A stretch of DNA of 64,000 nt from the NCBI RefSeq assembly GCF_018390595.1, contig NZ_JAHBAV010000009.1, positions 1 through 64,000 of the forward strand, read 5' to 3'. The stretch is from Dietzia massiliensis. Its GTDB lineage: Bacteria > Actinomycetota > Actinomycetes > Mycobacteriales > Mycobacteriaceae. Below, piece by piece: positions 53,737-61,275 of this stretch. How positions within the stretch are numbered: position 1 is the stretch's first letter; every line of letters begins with the position of its first letter. The translations under genes and the position numbers were made by a program. Under the pieces are notes generated by a model. That model was not told the DNA's origin. It did not search any database and was given only the letters and a program-made list of their open reading frames with translations.

Positions 53737-53811
53737 TCAGCTGTTCGGACGCTTGCCGTGGTTGGCGTTCTTCTTGCGGCGATCCCGCCTCTTGCGGCCA
53801 CGCTTGCCCAT
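53737..53811 (-). CDS. Ribosomal protein bL37, 24 residues
   Basis: 75-nt gene from ATG 53811: begins MGKRGRKRRDRRKKNANH and ends GKRPNS. It has a perfect AAAGGAGG ribosome site (53817-53824) 5 nt upstream, and a clean terminator downstream. Composition (11 Arg/Lys of the first 15) and the NHGKRPNS end fit bL37, the tiny large-subunit protein found in mycobacterial ribosome structures (earlier annotated as AURKAIP1/COX24-domain protein). Binds rRNA. Located in the sigH-whiB1 stretch on the opposite strand to its neighbours. Confidence 0.9.
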   Translation of the reverse strand: MGKRGRKRRDRRKKNANHGKRPNS

Positions 53812-53915
53812 GGTCGCCTCCTTTCGTCGGTGTACAAGTCTTCCATGCGCGGGCCCGTGTGGTTGCATTGGAGGTGTCCGGGGGCCGCCTTCGAGGAAGC
53901 AGAGGAACAATCCGT

Positions 53916-54131
53916 ATGGCTGAACAGGTCCGTGCCGAGATGGTCGCGAACGTCATGGAGGTCGTCGCGGCGGTCGGCACCGAGGTCGCCGAGGGCGACA
54001 CGATCGTGCTCCTCGAGTCGATGAAGATGGAGATCCCGGTGCTGTGTGAGACCTCCGGCACCGTGACCGAGGTGGCGGTGAAGCCGGGGGACGTCATCCA
54101 GGCCGGTGACCTCATCGCGGTCATCGACTGA
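53916..54131 (+). CDS. Small biotinylated protein (TB7.3 type)
   Basis: 71 residues from ATG 53916, the same length as TB7.3 (Rv3221c). It is a single biotinyl/lipoyl domain: NVMEVVAAVGTEVAEGDTIVLLESMKMEIPV with biotinylation Lys37 in ESMKMEI, then SGTVTEVAVKPGDVIQAGDLIAVID. No carboxylase domain is attached, so it is a free carrier whose partner is unknown. Probably modified by the BirA encoded at 15346. A GAGGAA site lies 12 nt before the start. Confidence 0.92.
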   Translation: MAEQVRAEMVANVMEVVAAVGTEVAEGDTIVLLESMKMEIPVLCETSGTVTEVAVKPGDVIQAGDLIAVID

Positions 54132-54148
54132 CGGGTCGGATGCCCTCA

Positions 54149-54196
54149 CGCCGAAGGCCGGCCCGTTCCCGTGGGGGAGGGGGCCGGCCTTCGGCG
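54149..54196. terminator. Bidirectional terminator between TB7.3-like gene and whiB1
   Basis: Perfect 16-bp arms (54149-54164 and 54181-54196, CGCCGAAGGCCGGCCC and complement) around a 16-nt loop. Confidence 0.75.
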
Positions 54197-54209
54197 TATG
54201 TGGTCCGTG

Positions 54210-54458
54210 TCAGACGGCGGTGCGGGTGCGGGCGCGGCGACGCTTGAGGGCGCGACGCTCGTCCTCGCTCATGCCGCCCCAGACGCCGGCGTCCTGGCCG
54301 GACTCGAGGGCCCAGGACAGGCACTCGGCGGTGACGGGGCAGCGGTTGCAGACGATCTTCGCCTCGGCGATCTGCGCGAGGGCGGGTCCGGAATTGCCGA
54401 CGGGGAAGAACAGCTCGGGATCCTCGTCGCGGCAGATGGCCTTGTGGCGCCAGTCCAT
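54210..54458 (-). CDS. whiB1: WhiB1 nitric-oxide-responsive iron-sulfur regulator
   Basis: 82 residues. 4Fe-4S cysteines at 9, 37, 40 and 46, identical numbering to M. tuberculosis WhiB1; GVWGG turn and a very basic tail (ERRALKRRRARTRTAV) that binds DNA. In M. tuberculosis WhiB1 is essential, binds the main sigma factor SigA and loses SigA/target control when nitrosylated. AAAGGAG precedes ATG 54458. A 387-bp AT-rich control region with tandem promoter candidates lies upstream. Confidence 0.96.
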   Translation of the reverse strand: MDWRHKAICRDEDPELFFPVGNSGPALAQIAEAKIVCNRCPVTAECLSWALESGQDAGVWGGMSEDERRALKRRRARTRTAV

Positions 54459-54718
54459 GGGAACTCCTTTGATGTGAGACCGTGATCGGGTGCGCCGGGC
54501 AGCACGAACAGCCGCCGCCGACCCGTGGACATGTAGAGTTCACTGGCGGACGTGCGTGATCGATGGCACCCGGCGGGTGGTGGGGGATCTGTACCCTTTC
54601 CGCGGGCTCGCTCCTGTCGGAGGGGCTCCCGGTTAAGGCGAGGCAAACACGGTGTGTCTGCGCTGTTACAAATGATCGTCCCACGATTTCATGACAAGTC
54701 AATACGTTTGAGCGTCTA

Positions 54719-54734
54719 TGTGGTAAACGTCACG
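54719..54734. promoter_or_regulatory. CRP-like site in the whiB1 promoter
   Basis: TGTGG-N6-TCACG matches the TGTGA-N6-TCACA Crp consensus at 8 of 10 positions. It sits between the distal -35 and -10 candidates of whiB1. In M. tuberculosis whiB1 is a known Crp (Rv3676) target. Confidence 0.45.
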
Positions 54735-54833
54735 CGGCTTGTCAAATCGTCGGAAAACCGCACACCAGAGGCGGTAATGGCCTAACTGGACCACGGTCCG
54801 ACTGGTGGTTTCGGTGGCATGGCGAGGCGCGCT

Positions 54834-54839
54834 TAGTCT
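54834..54839 (+). promoter_or_regulatory. -10 element of leaderless Rv3217-like gene
   Basis: TAGTCT ends 6 nt before GTG 54846. Confidence 0.55.
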
Positions 54840-54845
54840 GGGGAG

Positions 54846-55274
54846 GTGAACGTGAGACGACCAGATGACCGTGGTGTTCCCGCCGATCCCCGCGCGGCGA
54901 TCCCCGCGCCGGTCCGCCTCGCCGGGTGGATCTCATCGGCCCAGGGACTGATCGGTGTCGGCGTGGCCGTGATGCTGTTCGTCCGGGCGTTGGGCGGGCA
55001 CCGCGAGGAGACCGTCGTCATCAGCGGCTACGGGACCGCGGTGTGGTTCGCGATCCTCGGCGGCGGGTTGTTGGCCGCGGGGGTCGGGTTGCTCCGCGGC
55101 CGGCGATGGGGCCGCGGGCTCGTCGTGATCGCCGAGCTCCTGCTGCTGTTCGTCGCCTGGTACGTCGGGGTGGGGTCGGGTCAGTACCTCGCCGGCATCG
55201 TCCTGGCGGTGGTGTGCGCGACGGCGCTGGTGTCGCTCTTCCGGCGCGAGGCTGTCGAGTGGTACGCCGTCTGA
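54846..55274 (+). CDS. Four-helix integral membrane protein (Rv3217 type)
   Basis: 142 residues from GTG 54846. After a 22-residue cytoplasmic-like start, four membrane helices can be seen: about 24-46, 60-80 (VWFAILGGGLLAAGVGLL), 88-105 (GLVVIAELLLLFVAWYVGV) and 110-130. Matches the conserved integral membrane protein found next to whiB1 in M. tuberculosis (Rv3217c). No catalytic motif. Function unknown. Confidence 0.8.
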   Translation: MNVRRPDDRGVPADPRAAIPAPVRLAGWISSAQGLIGVGVAVMLFVRALGGHREETVVISGYGTAVWFAILGGGLLAAGVGLLRGRRWGRGLVVIAELLLLFVAWYVGVGSGQYLAGIVLAVVCATALVSLFRREAVEWYAV

Positions 55275-55299
55275 CCCTCCCGGCGCGACCCGCCCGGCG

Positions 55300-56439
55300 T
55301 CAGGCCAGCATCTTGTAGGCGTGGACCGCGCCGTCCCGGCGCTCGTAGAGGATGTCGCCGATCTGGGACAGGCCGGTCACGCCCTCCCCGCCGCCGACAG
55401 AAGGCCCGCCCCCGCTAGTGGGGCCGCCCCCGGTGGAGGACTCCTCGCCCGCGCCCTCACCGGGCGTGATGGGCACCTGTCGGTTCCCGGCCCCCGTGTC
55501 GCGCTCGAGGACGCGGAAGCCACCTGCGACGGGCACCAGCACCCAGTCGCGGGAGGTGGCGACGTCGGGGTCGGGAGACCAGCCCCCGGTCAGGCCGGGC
55601 CCGGTGGTCGCCGGGGCCGTCCAGGAGTGCGCGCCGGTGACGGCGGAGAAGGCGTGCGTGGCGGTGCCGTCGAACCAGCGCGCCTGCGTGTCGTCGCCGG
55701 CCACGGTCCGCGGGTCGGGCTTGACGGCGGGCTCGGCGGGCAGCGGCAGGACCGGGGCGTAGTCGCGGGGGGCGGGGAACCACTCGACCGCCCAGGCGCC
55801 GCCCCGATCCGTCAGGGCGAGGACACCGTCGTCGCTGACGTCGATGATCCACAGCCCGTCGGCGCCCGTGGTGTCGGAGGCGATCTCCTCGGGCTTGCGG
55901 CTGTCCTCCGGCACCGTCTCGGACAGGGTCAGTCTGGCGGAGTCGTCGCCGGGGCAGCGTTCGGCCACGGCGAAGCGCTCGTCGGTGAGGTCGGCGGTCC
56001 CGAGGGTGCAGCCGGTGCGCGGCTGCATGTCCGCCTCCTGGGGGGCCTCGACGGCCCCGTACTCGACGGTGCGGACGAGGTCGTCGCGCCAGATCTCGAG
56101 CCGTTCGGGGCTGGACGCGAGGGCGTGCCGCCAGGTGGACGTGAGCTGCATGGTGTCGGGGAAGGCGCTCTGGCGGGTGCTGCTGTACTGCTGGGTGGTC
56201 GGGTCGAGCGCGGTGACGTCGCTGCACCCGGCCGCGCCGTCGAAGGCGGCGGCGAGGATGTCGGCGTAGAACGTCGCCGCGCAGAGCGGCCCGGCGTGGG
56301 AATAGGACCACGTCTGCTCGCCCGAGCCGGCGTCCCGGCCGACGAGCGGGTCCGCTGCATCGGCTCCGACGACAAGGGCGACCGCTTCGAGGTGGAGCTC
56401 GGCCCGGATCGTCGCCGCCCCGGCGCGGCTCGCGCGGCC
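55300..56439 (-). pseudogene. Rv3212-family protein gene lacking its 5' end
   Basis: The 3' part encodes clear Rv3212-family sequence: LVGRDAGSGEQTWSYSH, AAGCSDVTALDPTTQQYSSTRQ, SPERLEIWRDDLVRTVEYGAVEAPQE, QPRTGCTLGTADLTDERFAVAERCPGD, ending YERRDGAVHAYKMLA, a PQQ-like beta-propeller. Coding similarity runs upstream of the first available ATG (56151) by at least 60 codons, but between it and the in-frame TGA at 56440 there is no ATG, GTG or TTG. The N-terminal membrane anchor normal for the family is absent in every frame. Synteny also breaks exactly here. Either a rearrangement destroyed the gene or the assembly is misjoined near 56345. Confidence 0.7.
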
Positions 56440-56601
56440 TCAGGCGCCCTGGTGGGGCAGCCGGTGGACCCGCCCTCCGCGTCGCCGTCCTCGCCGACCG
56501 TCGCGTCGGTGGCCGAGACGGTGCGCTCGATGGTGCGCAACGGTGACGACCTGGACCGGGTCATCGCCGCGCTGGGAGACCTGCGCAAGTTCCTGCGTTG
56601 A
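56343..56601 (+). CDS. Possible 3' fragment of an unknown gene
   Basis: The plus-strand frame from about 56343 gives acidic, well-biased protein sequence (CIGSDDKGDRFEVELGPDR) and ends ASVAETVRSMVRNGDD then LDRVIAALGDLRKFLR, with its TGA overlapping the TTG start of the next gene. Upstream of 56343 the same frame is only the shadow of the truncated minus-strand gene. It thus looks like the end of a gene whose beginning is missing on the other side of the break. No family recognised; moderate to low confidence. Confidence 0.35.
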
Positions 56602-57563
56602 GCGGTCGGCGCCCGGTCGCCCGGGCCGTCGCGGTGCTCACGGCGCTCGTCGCCGCGGCGGGGGTCGCGTTGCACCACTCCCGCGCGGAGATCGCGGTGG
56701 TTCCGGTCCTGGCGTCCTTCGCCGTGGTGTTCTGGGCGTTCTCGCTGGTCGCGCTCATCGCCGCGGTGCGCGCCCGGTCGGTACTGCTCGGGATCGTGGC
56801 CGCCGCGCTGGTCGGCGTGGGCGCGGTGCAGTACGCGCCGATGGTGGGACCGGCACCTGAGGTCGACGACGACGAGGGCGTCGGGGTGCGGGTGATGGTG
56901 CAGAACCTCGAGTACGGCCGGGCCGCCCCGCACGACGTGGTGCGGGCGGTACGCACCGGAGGGGTGGACCTGCTCCTGACGGTCGAGACGACCCCGGAGT
57001 CGGCGGACGCGCTGCGCACCGCCGGTCTCACCGGCCTGCTCCCGCACGAGGCCGCCTCCACCGCGCCCACCACGCAGGGGGTCGCCGTGTGGTCGCGGTT
57101 CCCGCTCTCGGCGCCGGAGCGGGTGCCCGGCTTCAGCCTGGGGCTGGTGCGCACGGAGATGGCCGGGCCCGGCGGGCCGGTCACGGTGGTGGCCGCGCAC
57201 CCGGTGGCCCCCGTCTTCGACGCCGCGCTGGCGGTCGAGGAGGCCGACCGCCTGCGGTGGTACCTGGGCAGCCTGCCGGGGCCGGCCCCGGTGATCGTGG
57301 GCGGGGACTTCAACGCCACCTGGGACCACGTGCGGTTCCGCGACCTGCGCGGGCTCGGGTACACCGACTCGGTCTCCGGCGGCCGGGACGGGTGGGTGCC
57401 CACCTGGCCGGCGGGCCGGCGGTTGCCGCCGCTCATCGGAATCGACCACGTCCTGGCGAGGGGCGCGGTCGCGGTGGGGGAGACCGAGACCGTCGAGGTG
57501 GACAGGACCGACCATCTGGGCGTGCTCGCCACGGTGCTTCTGCCCGCCCCACGGGGAGGGTGA
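56598..57563 (+). CDS. Membrane-anchored endonuclease/exonuclease/phosphatase family protein
   Basis: 321 residues if TTG 56598 is the start (it overlaps the previous stop as TTGA). Three hydrophobic helices in the first 85 residues (AVAVLTALVAAAGVAL; VVPVLASFAVVFWAFSLVALIAAV; VLLGIVAAALVGVGAV) precede an EEP phosphoesterase domain: VMVQNLEYGRAAPHDVV, LLLTVETTPESADALR, VVAAHPVAP (His), IVGGDFNATWDHVRFR (GDFN) and IDHVLARG (catalytic Asp-His) are the divalent-metal hydrolase residues. Substrate unknown; extracytoplasmic nuclease or lipid phosphatase are both possible. Confidence 0.88.
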   Translation: MSGRRPVARAVAVLTALVAAAGVALHHSRAEIAVVPVLASFAVVFWAFSLVALIAAVRARSVLLGIVAAALVGVGAVQYAPMVGPAPEVDDDEGVGVRVMVQNLEYGRAAPHDVVRAVRTGGVDLLLTVETTPESADALRTAGLTGLLPHEAASTAPTTQGVAVWSRFPLSAPERVPGFSLGLVRTEMAGPGGPVTVVAAHPVAPVFDAALAVEEADRLRWYLGSLPGPAPVIVGGDFNATWDHVRFRDLRGLGYTDSVSGGRDGWVPTWPAGRRLPPLIGIDHVLARGAVAVGETETVEVDRTDHLGVLATVLLPAPRGG

Positions 57564-57565
57564 CC

Positions 57566-57571
57566 TACCAT
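57566..57571 (+). promoter_or_regulatory. -10 element of leaderless lipoprotein gene
   Basis: TACCAT ends 7 nt before ATG 57579; an in-frame ATG at 57570 lies within it. Confidence 0.55.
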
Positions 57572-57578
57572 GCGCACC

Positions 57579-58136
57579 ATGAGTACACGTTCGCGCGCGA
57601 CCGGAGTCGTCGTCGCCACCGGCGCGGTGTTGGCGGCCGTCCTGGCGGGGTGCGGCGGGGCGACCGTGGAGGGGGAGGCCCCGGAGGTGTCGCCGGAGCC
57701 GACCACGTCGGCGACGGCGACCCCGTTCGCCGAGGAATTGCCGGAGAAGCCGACCGGGCCGGTACCGCCGCCCCCGCCGCAGTCTCCGGAGCCCGAGCCG
57801 ATGCCCGGCGAGCCGGAGCCGCTGCCGCCGCCCGCGGAGGCCGCGCCCGCGCCGGGTGCGGACCCGTCCGCCGAGCCGGCCCCGCCGGCCCAGCCCGCCT
57901 CGGGCGCCGGCGACTTCGTGGCGCTGCTCGAGCGTCGCGGGGTGACGCTGCCCGCGGGCGTGGACCCGGTCGCCACGGCCACGGAGGCATGCGGCCGCTT
58001 CGACGGGGGTCAGCAGATGGACGAGGTGTCCGGCTGGCTCGGCGAGCGCGCCGGGCTCGATCCGGACGGTCAGGGCTTCTTCCTCGGCGCCGCGGTCGGG
58101 ACCTACTGTCCGCAGAACTTCCCCAAGCTGGGCTGA
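57579..58136 (+). CDS. Proline-rich lipoprotein with DUF732-like domain
   Basis: 185 residues from ATG 57579. Signal peptide with lipobox VLAAVLAGC (Cys near 25). Residues 30-105 are a Pro/Glu/Ala-rich stalk (PVPPPPPQSPEPEP). The C-terminal 70 residues (FVALLERRGVTLPAGVDPVATATEACGRFDGG ... FLGAAVGTYCPQNFPKLG) have the two-Cys, helical DUF732 pattern of small secreted mycobacterial proteins. Surface-exposed and likely to span part of the periplasm. Function unknown. Confidence 0.82.
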   Translation: MSTRSRATGVVVATGAVLAAVLAGCGGATVEGEAPEVSPEPTTSATATPFAEELPEKPTGPVPPPPPQSPEPEPMPGEPEPLPPPAEAAPAPGADPSAEPAPPAQPASGAGDFVALLERRGVTLPAGVDPVATATEACGRFDGGQQMDEVSGWLGERAGLDPDGQGFFLGAAVGTYCPQNFPKLG

Positions 58137-58173
58137 GGCCGGCCGCCCGGTGGCGGGGCGCCGCCCGCGGGGG

Positions 58174-59004
58174 TCACATGCGGGCGAACCTGGCCCGCGC
58201 GATCGAGTAGACGCCGAACAGGGCGATGCCCGCGCCGGTGAGGACGAGCAGCACCTGTCCGAAGGGCTGCTCGCCGACCGTGCGCAGCGCGGCGTCCAGC
58301 CCGCCGGCCTTCTCGGGGTCCGCGGTGACGACGGCCGCGATCACCAGACCGCCGAGGATCGCCAGCGCCACCCCCTTGGCCACGTACCCGACTCGCCCCG
58401 CGATGACCACCGCGCGGCCGACCTCGCCGCGGCCGGTGCGCTCGAGGTCCTCGACGAACTTCGCGGTCGCGCCCTTGTACACGTGGTAGGCGCCCACCCC
58501 GAGCAGGACGAGCCCCACGACCACCAGCACCACCTTCCCGGCGCCCGAGCCCAGCAGGCCCGCCGTGGCGTCGGACGCGCTCTCCGAATCGGACCCGCCG
58601 CCGCCCGACGCGAACCGCGCGGTGGCCAACCCCAGGGCTATGTAGACGACGGCCTTCGCGCCGGCCTTGAGCCGGTCGGAGGCCTCCTCGGAGCCCAGCA
58701 GGACCTCGACGACCTGCCACAGGCCCAGCGCGAGGAACGCGACGGTGCCCGCCCACAGCAGTATCTGCCCGCCGGGCGCGGCGGCGATCTGGGCGAGCGC
58801 CCCGGAGTTGGAGGCCTCGCCGCCGCCGGAGCCGAGCGCGATCCGCACGGCGATCCAGCCGATGAGCAGGTGGACGACGCCGTTCATGACGAAACCCGCG
58901 CGGGCCAGCCACTCGAGCGCCGGGTGGTCGACGGCGGATCGGGCGGCGTCGGACGCGGACCGTGCGGTGCCGGGGACGGAGCGGGAACGCAGCGGCGATC
59001 TCAT
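58174..59004 (-). CDS. DUF1206 six-helix membrane protein
   Basis: 276 residues from ATG 59004. Three internal repeats of about 75 residues, each with two membrane helices separated by a short loop: LARAGFVMNGVVHLLIGWIA / LLWAGTVAFLALGLWQVVEV, KAVVYIALGLATARF / VVLVVVGLVLLGVGAYHVYKG, GRVGYVAKGVALAILGGLVI / QVLLVLTGAGIALFGVYSIA. The Gly-Tyr and Gly-x-x-x-x-Leu-Trp pattern is typical of DUF1206. GAGAAT lies 6 nt before the start. Function unknown. Confidence 0.9.
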   Translation of the reverse strand: MRSPLRSRSVPGTARSASDAARSAVDHPALEWLARAGFVMNGVVHLLIGWIAVRIALGSGGGEASNSGALAQIAAAPGGQILLWAGTVAFLALGLWQVVEVLLGSEEASDRLKAGAKAVVYIALGLATARFASGGGGSDSESASDATAGLLGSGAGKVVLVVVGLVLLGVGAYHVYKGATAKFVEDLERTGRGEVGRAVVIAGRVGYVAKGVALAILGGLVIAAVVTADPEKAGGLDAALRTVGEQPFGQVLLVLTGAGIALFGVYSIARARFARM

Positions 59005-59010
59005 GGCCGG

Positions 59011-59016
59011 ATTCTC
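59011..59016 (-). promoter_or_regulatory. -10-like element of leaderless DUF1206 gene
   Basis: GAGAAT on the minus strand, 6 nt before ATG 59004. Confidence 0.4.
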
Positions 59017-59050
59017 CCACGCCGGCGGGCGCTTCCCATCCGGTCCCGGG

Positions 59051-59461
59051 TCACCACTCGATCTCGCCGAGCACCTCGTTGCGGCGCCGCAGTTCGGCCA
59101 GGCGCAGCTCGGCCGCGCGGTGTTCCTCCATACGCCGCCGCGCCTGCTCGGCCAGGGCGTCCGCCTCGACCTCGGCGAGCAGTAACTGGAGGCGGTCCTT
59201 CTGTTCCCGCAGGGTCTCCACGGACGTGTCCATGGCGATGAGTTTGCGGGAGCCGGCCGTGGCGTGGAGGAAGGGGTTGCGTTCGAGGATGAGGCGGGCC
59301 TCCTCGGGGTCCAGCACCCGAGAGAGCTTGAGCAGGACCGGGTAGCCCTGACCTTCGCTGTCGGCGTCGGGATCGTGTTCGGGGTCCAGGGCGGCGGCGA
59401 CCACCTTGAGCGGCCTGGCCCGCGGAGAGGCGCTGCGGAAGTCGAAAGCGTCCGTGTCCAT
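59051..59461 (-). CDS. Hypothetical protein with C-terminal coiled coil
   Basis: 136 residues from ATG 59461, with an AAGGAG site about 12 nt upstream; a further in-frame ATG at 59539 is less likely. Residues 1-60 are mixed (PLKVVAAALDPEHDPDADSEGQGYPVLLKLSRVLDPEEARLIL), and residues 75-135 are a long charged helix (VETLREQKDRLQLLLAEVEADALAEQARRRMEEHRAAELRLAELRRRNEVLG) with heptad spacing, so a dimer is probable. No family recognised. It lies between glnA and the DUF1206 gene on the same strand. Confidence 0.65.
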   Translation of the reverse strand: MDTDAFDFRSASPRARPLKVVAAALDPEHDPDADSEGQGYPVLLKLSRVLDPEEARLILERNPFLHATAGSRKLIAMDTSVETLREQKDRLQLLLAEVEADALAEQARRRMEEHRAAELRLAELRRRNEVLGEIEW

Positions 59462-59533
59462 GGTGATCCCGGCTCCTTCCCGGCCCACCGCCCGGTGGTG
59501 CTCCAGGCGACCAGTGCTACCTGGCACAACCGT

Positions 59534-59563
59534 AAACACCCCGGCCGTGGGGCCGGGGCGTTT
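59534..59563. terminator. Terminator-like hairpin after glnA
   Basis: CCCCGGCC (59539-59546) GTGG GGCCGGGG (59551-59558), flanked by AAACA and CGTTT that extend the stem; on the minus strand it ends in GTTTAC, the only hairpin in the window with some T content. Confidence 0.7.
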
Positions 59564-59623
59564 CGGGTTTCCGGGGCTACGCCCTCCGGATCATGCGGGG
59601 CCGGCGATCAGATCGCCGCGTGC

Positions 59624-61057
59624 TCAGCAGTCGTAGTAGAGCTCGAACTCGTGCGGGTGAGGCCGCAGGTTGACCGGGGCGATCTCCTTCTCCCGCTTGT
59701 ACGAGATCCAGTTCTCGATGAGGTCCTCGGTGAACACGCCACCCTCGGTGAGGTACTCGTGATCCTGCTCGAGACGGTCGATCACCGCGGGCAGGGAGGT
59801 GGGCGCCTGCGGGATGTCCGCGGCCTCCTCCGGCGGCAGCTCGTAGAGGTCCTTGTCGACCGGCGCCATCGGCTCGATCTTGTTCTTCACACCGTCCAGG
59901 CCGGCCATCATCATCGCGGCGAACGCGAAGTACGGGTTGCCCGAGGAGTCGGGGCAACGGAACTCGATGCGCTTGGCCTTGGGGTTGTTGCCCGTGATCG
60001 GGATGCGGACACAGGCCGAGCGGTTGCGCTGCGAGTACACGAGGTTGATCGGCGCCTCGTAGCCGGGCACGAGCCGGTGGTACGAGTTGATCGTCGGGTT
60101 GGTGAACGCCAGCAGCGACGGCGCGTGGTGCAGGATGCCGCCGATGTAGTAGCGGGCGATGTCGGACAGCCCCGCGTAGCCGGACTCGTCGTGGAACAGC
60201 GGCTTGCCGTCCTTCCACAGCGACTGGTGGGCGTGCATGCCCGAGCCGTTGTCGCCGAAGAGGGGCTTGGGCATGAACGTGGCCGACTTGCCGTTCTTCC
60301 AGGCGGTGTTCTTGACGATGTACTTGAACAGCTGGACGTCGTCGGCAGCGTGCAGCAGGGTGTTGAACTTGTAGTTGATCTCCTGCTGGGCGCCGGCCAC
60401 CTCGTGGTGGAAACGCTCGAGCTCGAAGCCGGCGTTGGTGAGGTTGGTGGACATCTCGTCGCGCAGGTCGACGAAGTGATCGTACGGGGCGACGGGGAAG
60501 TACCCGCCCTTCTCGCGGACCTTGTAGCCGAGGTTGGGCGAGCCGTCGGCCTCCTGGCCGGCGCCCGTGTTCCAGTTGCCGGCGCTCGAATCGACCTCGT
60601 AGAAGCCGTGATTCGTCCCGGAGCCGTAGCGGACGGAGTCGAAGACGAAGAACTCGGCCTCGGCCCCGAAGAAGCACGTGTCAGCGATGCCGGTGGAGAG
60701 CAGGTACTCCTCGGCCTTGCGGGCGACGTTGCGCGGGTCGCGGCTGTAGGCCTCACGGGTGAAGGGGTCGTGGACGAAGCAGCTGATGTTGAGCGTCTTG
60801 GCCCTGCGGAAGGGGTCGAGACGGGCCGTCGCGACATCCGGCAGGAGCATCATGTCGGACTCGTGGATCGACTGGAACCCCCGGATGGAGGAGCCGTCGA
60901 AGGCCAGGCCGTCCTCGAACATGTCCTCGTCGAACGCCGCTGCGGCGATCGTGAAGTGCTGCTCGTTACCCGGCAGGTCGGTGAACCGGATGTCGACGTA
61001 CTCGACGCCCTCGTCCTTGACGTACTTGATGACCTCGTCCGGCGTGGAGAATGCCAC
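59624..61057 (-). CDS. glnA: Glutamine synthetase type I
   Basis: 477 residues. Dodecameric type I-beta enzyme, glutamate + ammonia + ATP to glutamine. N-terminal beta-grasp with [14 protein letters not shown]; catalytic [79 protein letters not shown]; and the adenylylation loop [17 protein letters not shown] with the modifiable Tyr, so GlnE control is expected. Closest in type to GlnA1 (Rv2220). A GlnR box and a -35/-10 pair are visible upstream; GAGGAG is near ATG 61057. Confidence 0.97.
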   Translation of the reverse strand: MAFSTPDEVIKYVKDEGVEYVDIRFTDLPGNEQHFTIAAAAFDEDMFEDGLAFDGSSIRGFQSIHESDMMLLPDVATARLDPFRRAKTLNISCFVHDPFTREAYSRDPRNVARKAEEYLLSTGIADTCFFGAEAEFFVFDSVRYGSGTNHGFYEVDSSAGNWNTGAGQEADGSPNLGYKVREKGGYFPVAPYDHFVDLRDEMSTNLTNAGFELERFHHEVAGAQQEINYKFNTLLHAADDVQLFKYIVKNTAWKNGKSATFMPKPLFGDNGSGMHAHQSLWKDGKPLFHDESGYAGLSDIARYYIGGILHHAPSLLAFTNPTINSYHRLVPGYEAPINLVYSQRNRSACVRIPITGNNPKAKRIEFRCPDSSGNPYFAFAAMMMAGLDGVKNKIEPMAPVDKDLYELPPEEAADIPQAPTSLPAVIDRLEQDHEYLTEGGVFTEDLIENWISYKREKEIAPVNLRPHPHEFELYYDC

Positions 61058-61121
61058 GATTCGCTCCTCGTCTCTGAAGTGCGACGGGAAACCGGTGTCT
61101 CCCGTCGTGCGGTGACCTCAC

Positions 61122-61151
61122 GATATGGGCGAGGTGTTGCCCGGCCGTCAA
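61122..61151 (-). promoter_or_regulatory. glnA promoter
   Basis: On the minus strand TTGACG (61146-61151) and CATATC (61122-61127) with an 18-bp spacer; leader about 55 nt. Confidence 0.5.
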
Positions 61152-61157
61152 GCGAAT

Positions 61158-61173
61158 GTTTCGCCGGTGTTAC
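61158..61173 (-). promoter_or_regulatory. GlnR-type operator upstream of glnA
   Basis: GTAAC-N6-GAAAC on the minus strand, the actinobacterial GlnR box pattern, located just upstream of the -35. Supports nitrogen-dependent control of glnA. Confidence 0.7.
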
Positions 61174-61263
61174 GTGAGACGGCCGGGGGCGTCCCTCCCA
61201 ATGGGGCAAGCCTAGTCGCGTGGGGTGGGGGTCGCCGACATGGGGAACGGCAGGTCGCCGGGC

Positions 61264-61269
61264 TACCCT
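61264..61269 (+). promoter_or_regulatory. -10 element of leaderless RDD gene
   Basis: TACCCT ends 6 nt before ATG 61276. Confidence 0.6.
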
Positions 61270-61275
61270 GGCTCC

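Larger units (their letters stand above)
54459..54845 (-). promoter_or_regulatory. whiB1 control region with long leader
   Basis: No gene is seen in these 387 bp. On the minus strand TTGACA and TTGACT occur as -35-like elements, with weak -10s about 18-19 bp downstream. The 54650-54790 part is the most AT-rich of the window. The predicted leader exceeds 150 nt, as is common for whiB1. Confidence 0.5.

Noticed and set aside
55321..56342. Plus-strand gene covering the whole region opposite the Rv3212-like gene
   Set aside because: Its translation up to about 56342 is low-complexity Gly/Arg/Val typical of a shadow. The minus strand gives recognisable family sequence. Only the last 86 codons are kept as a doubtful fragment.
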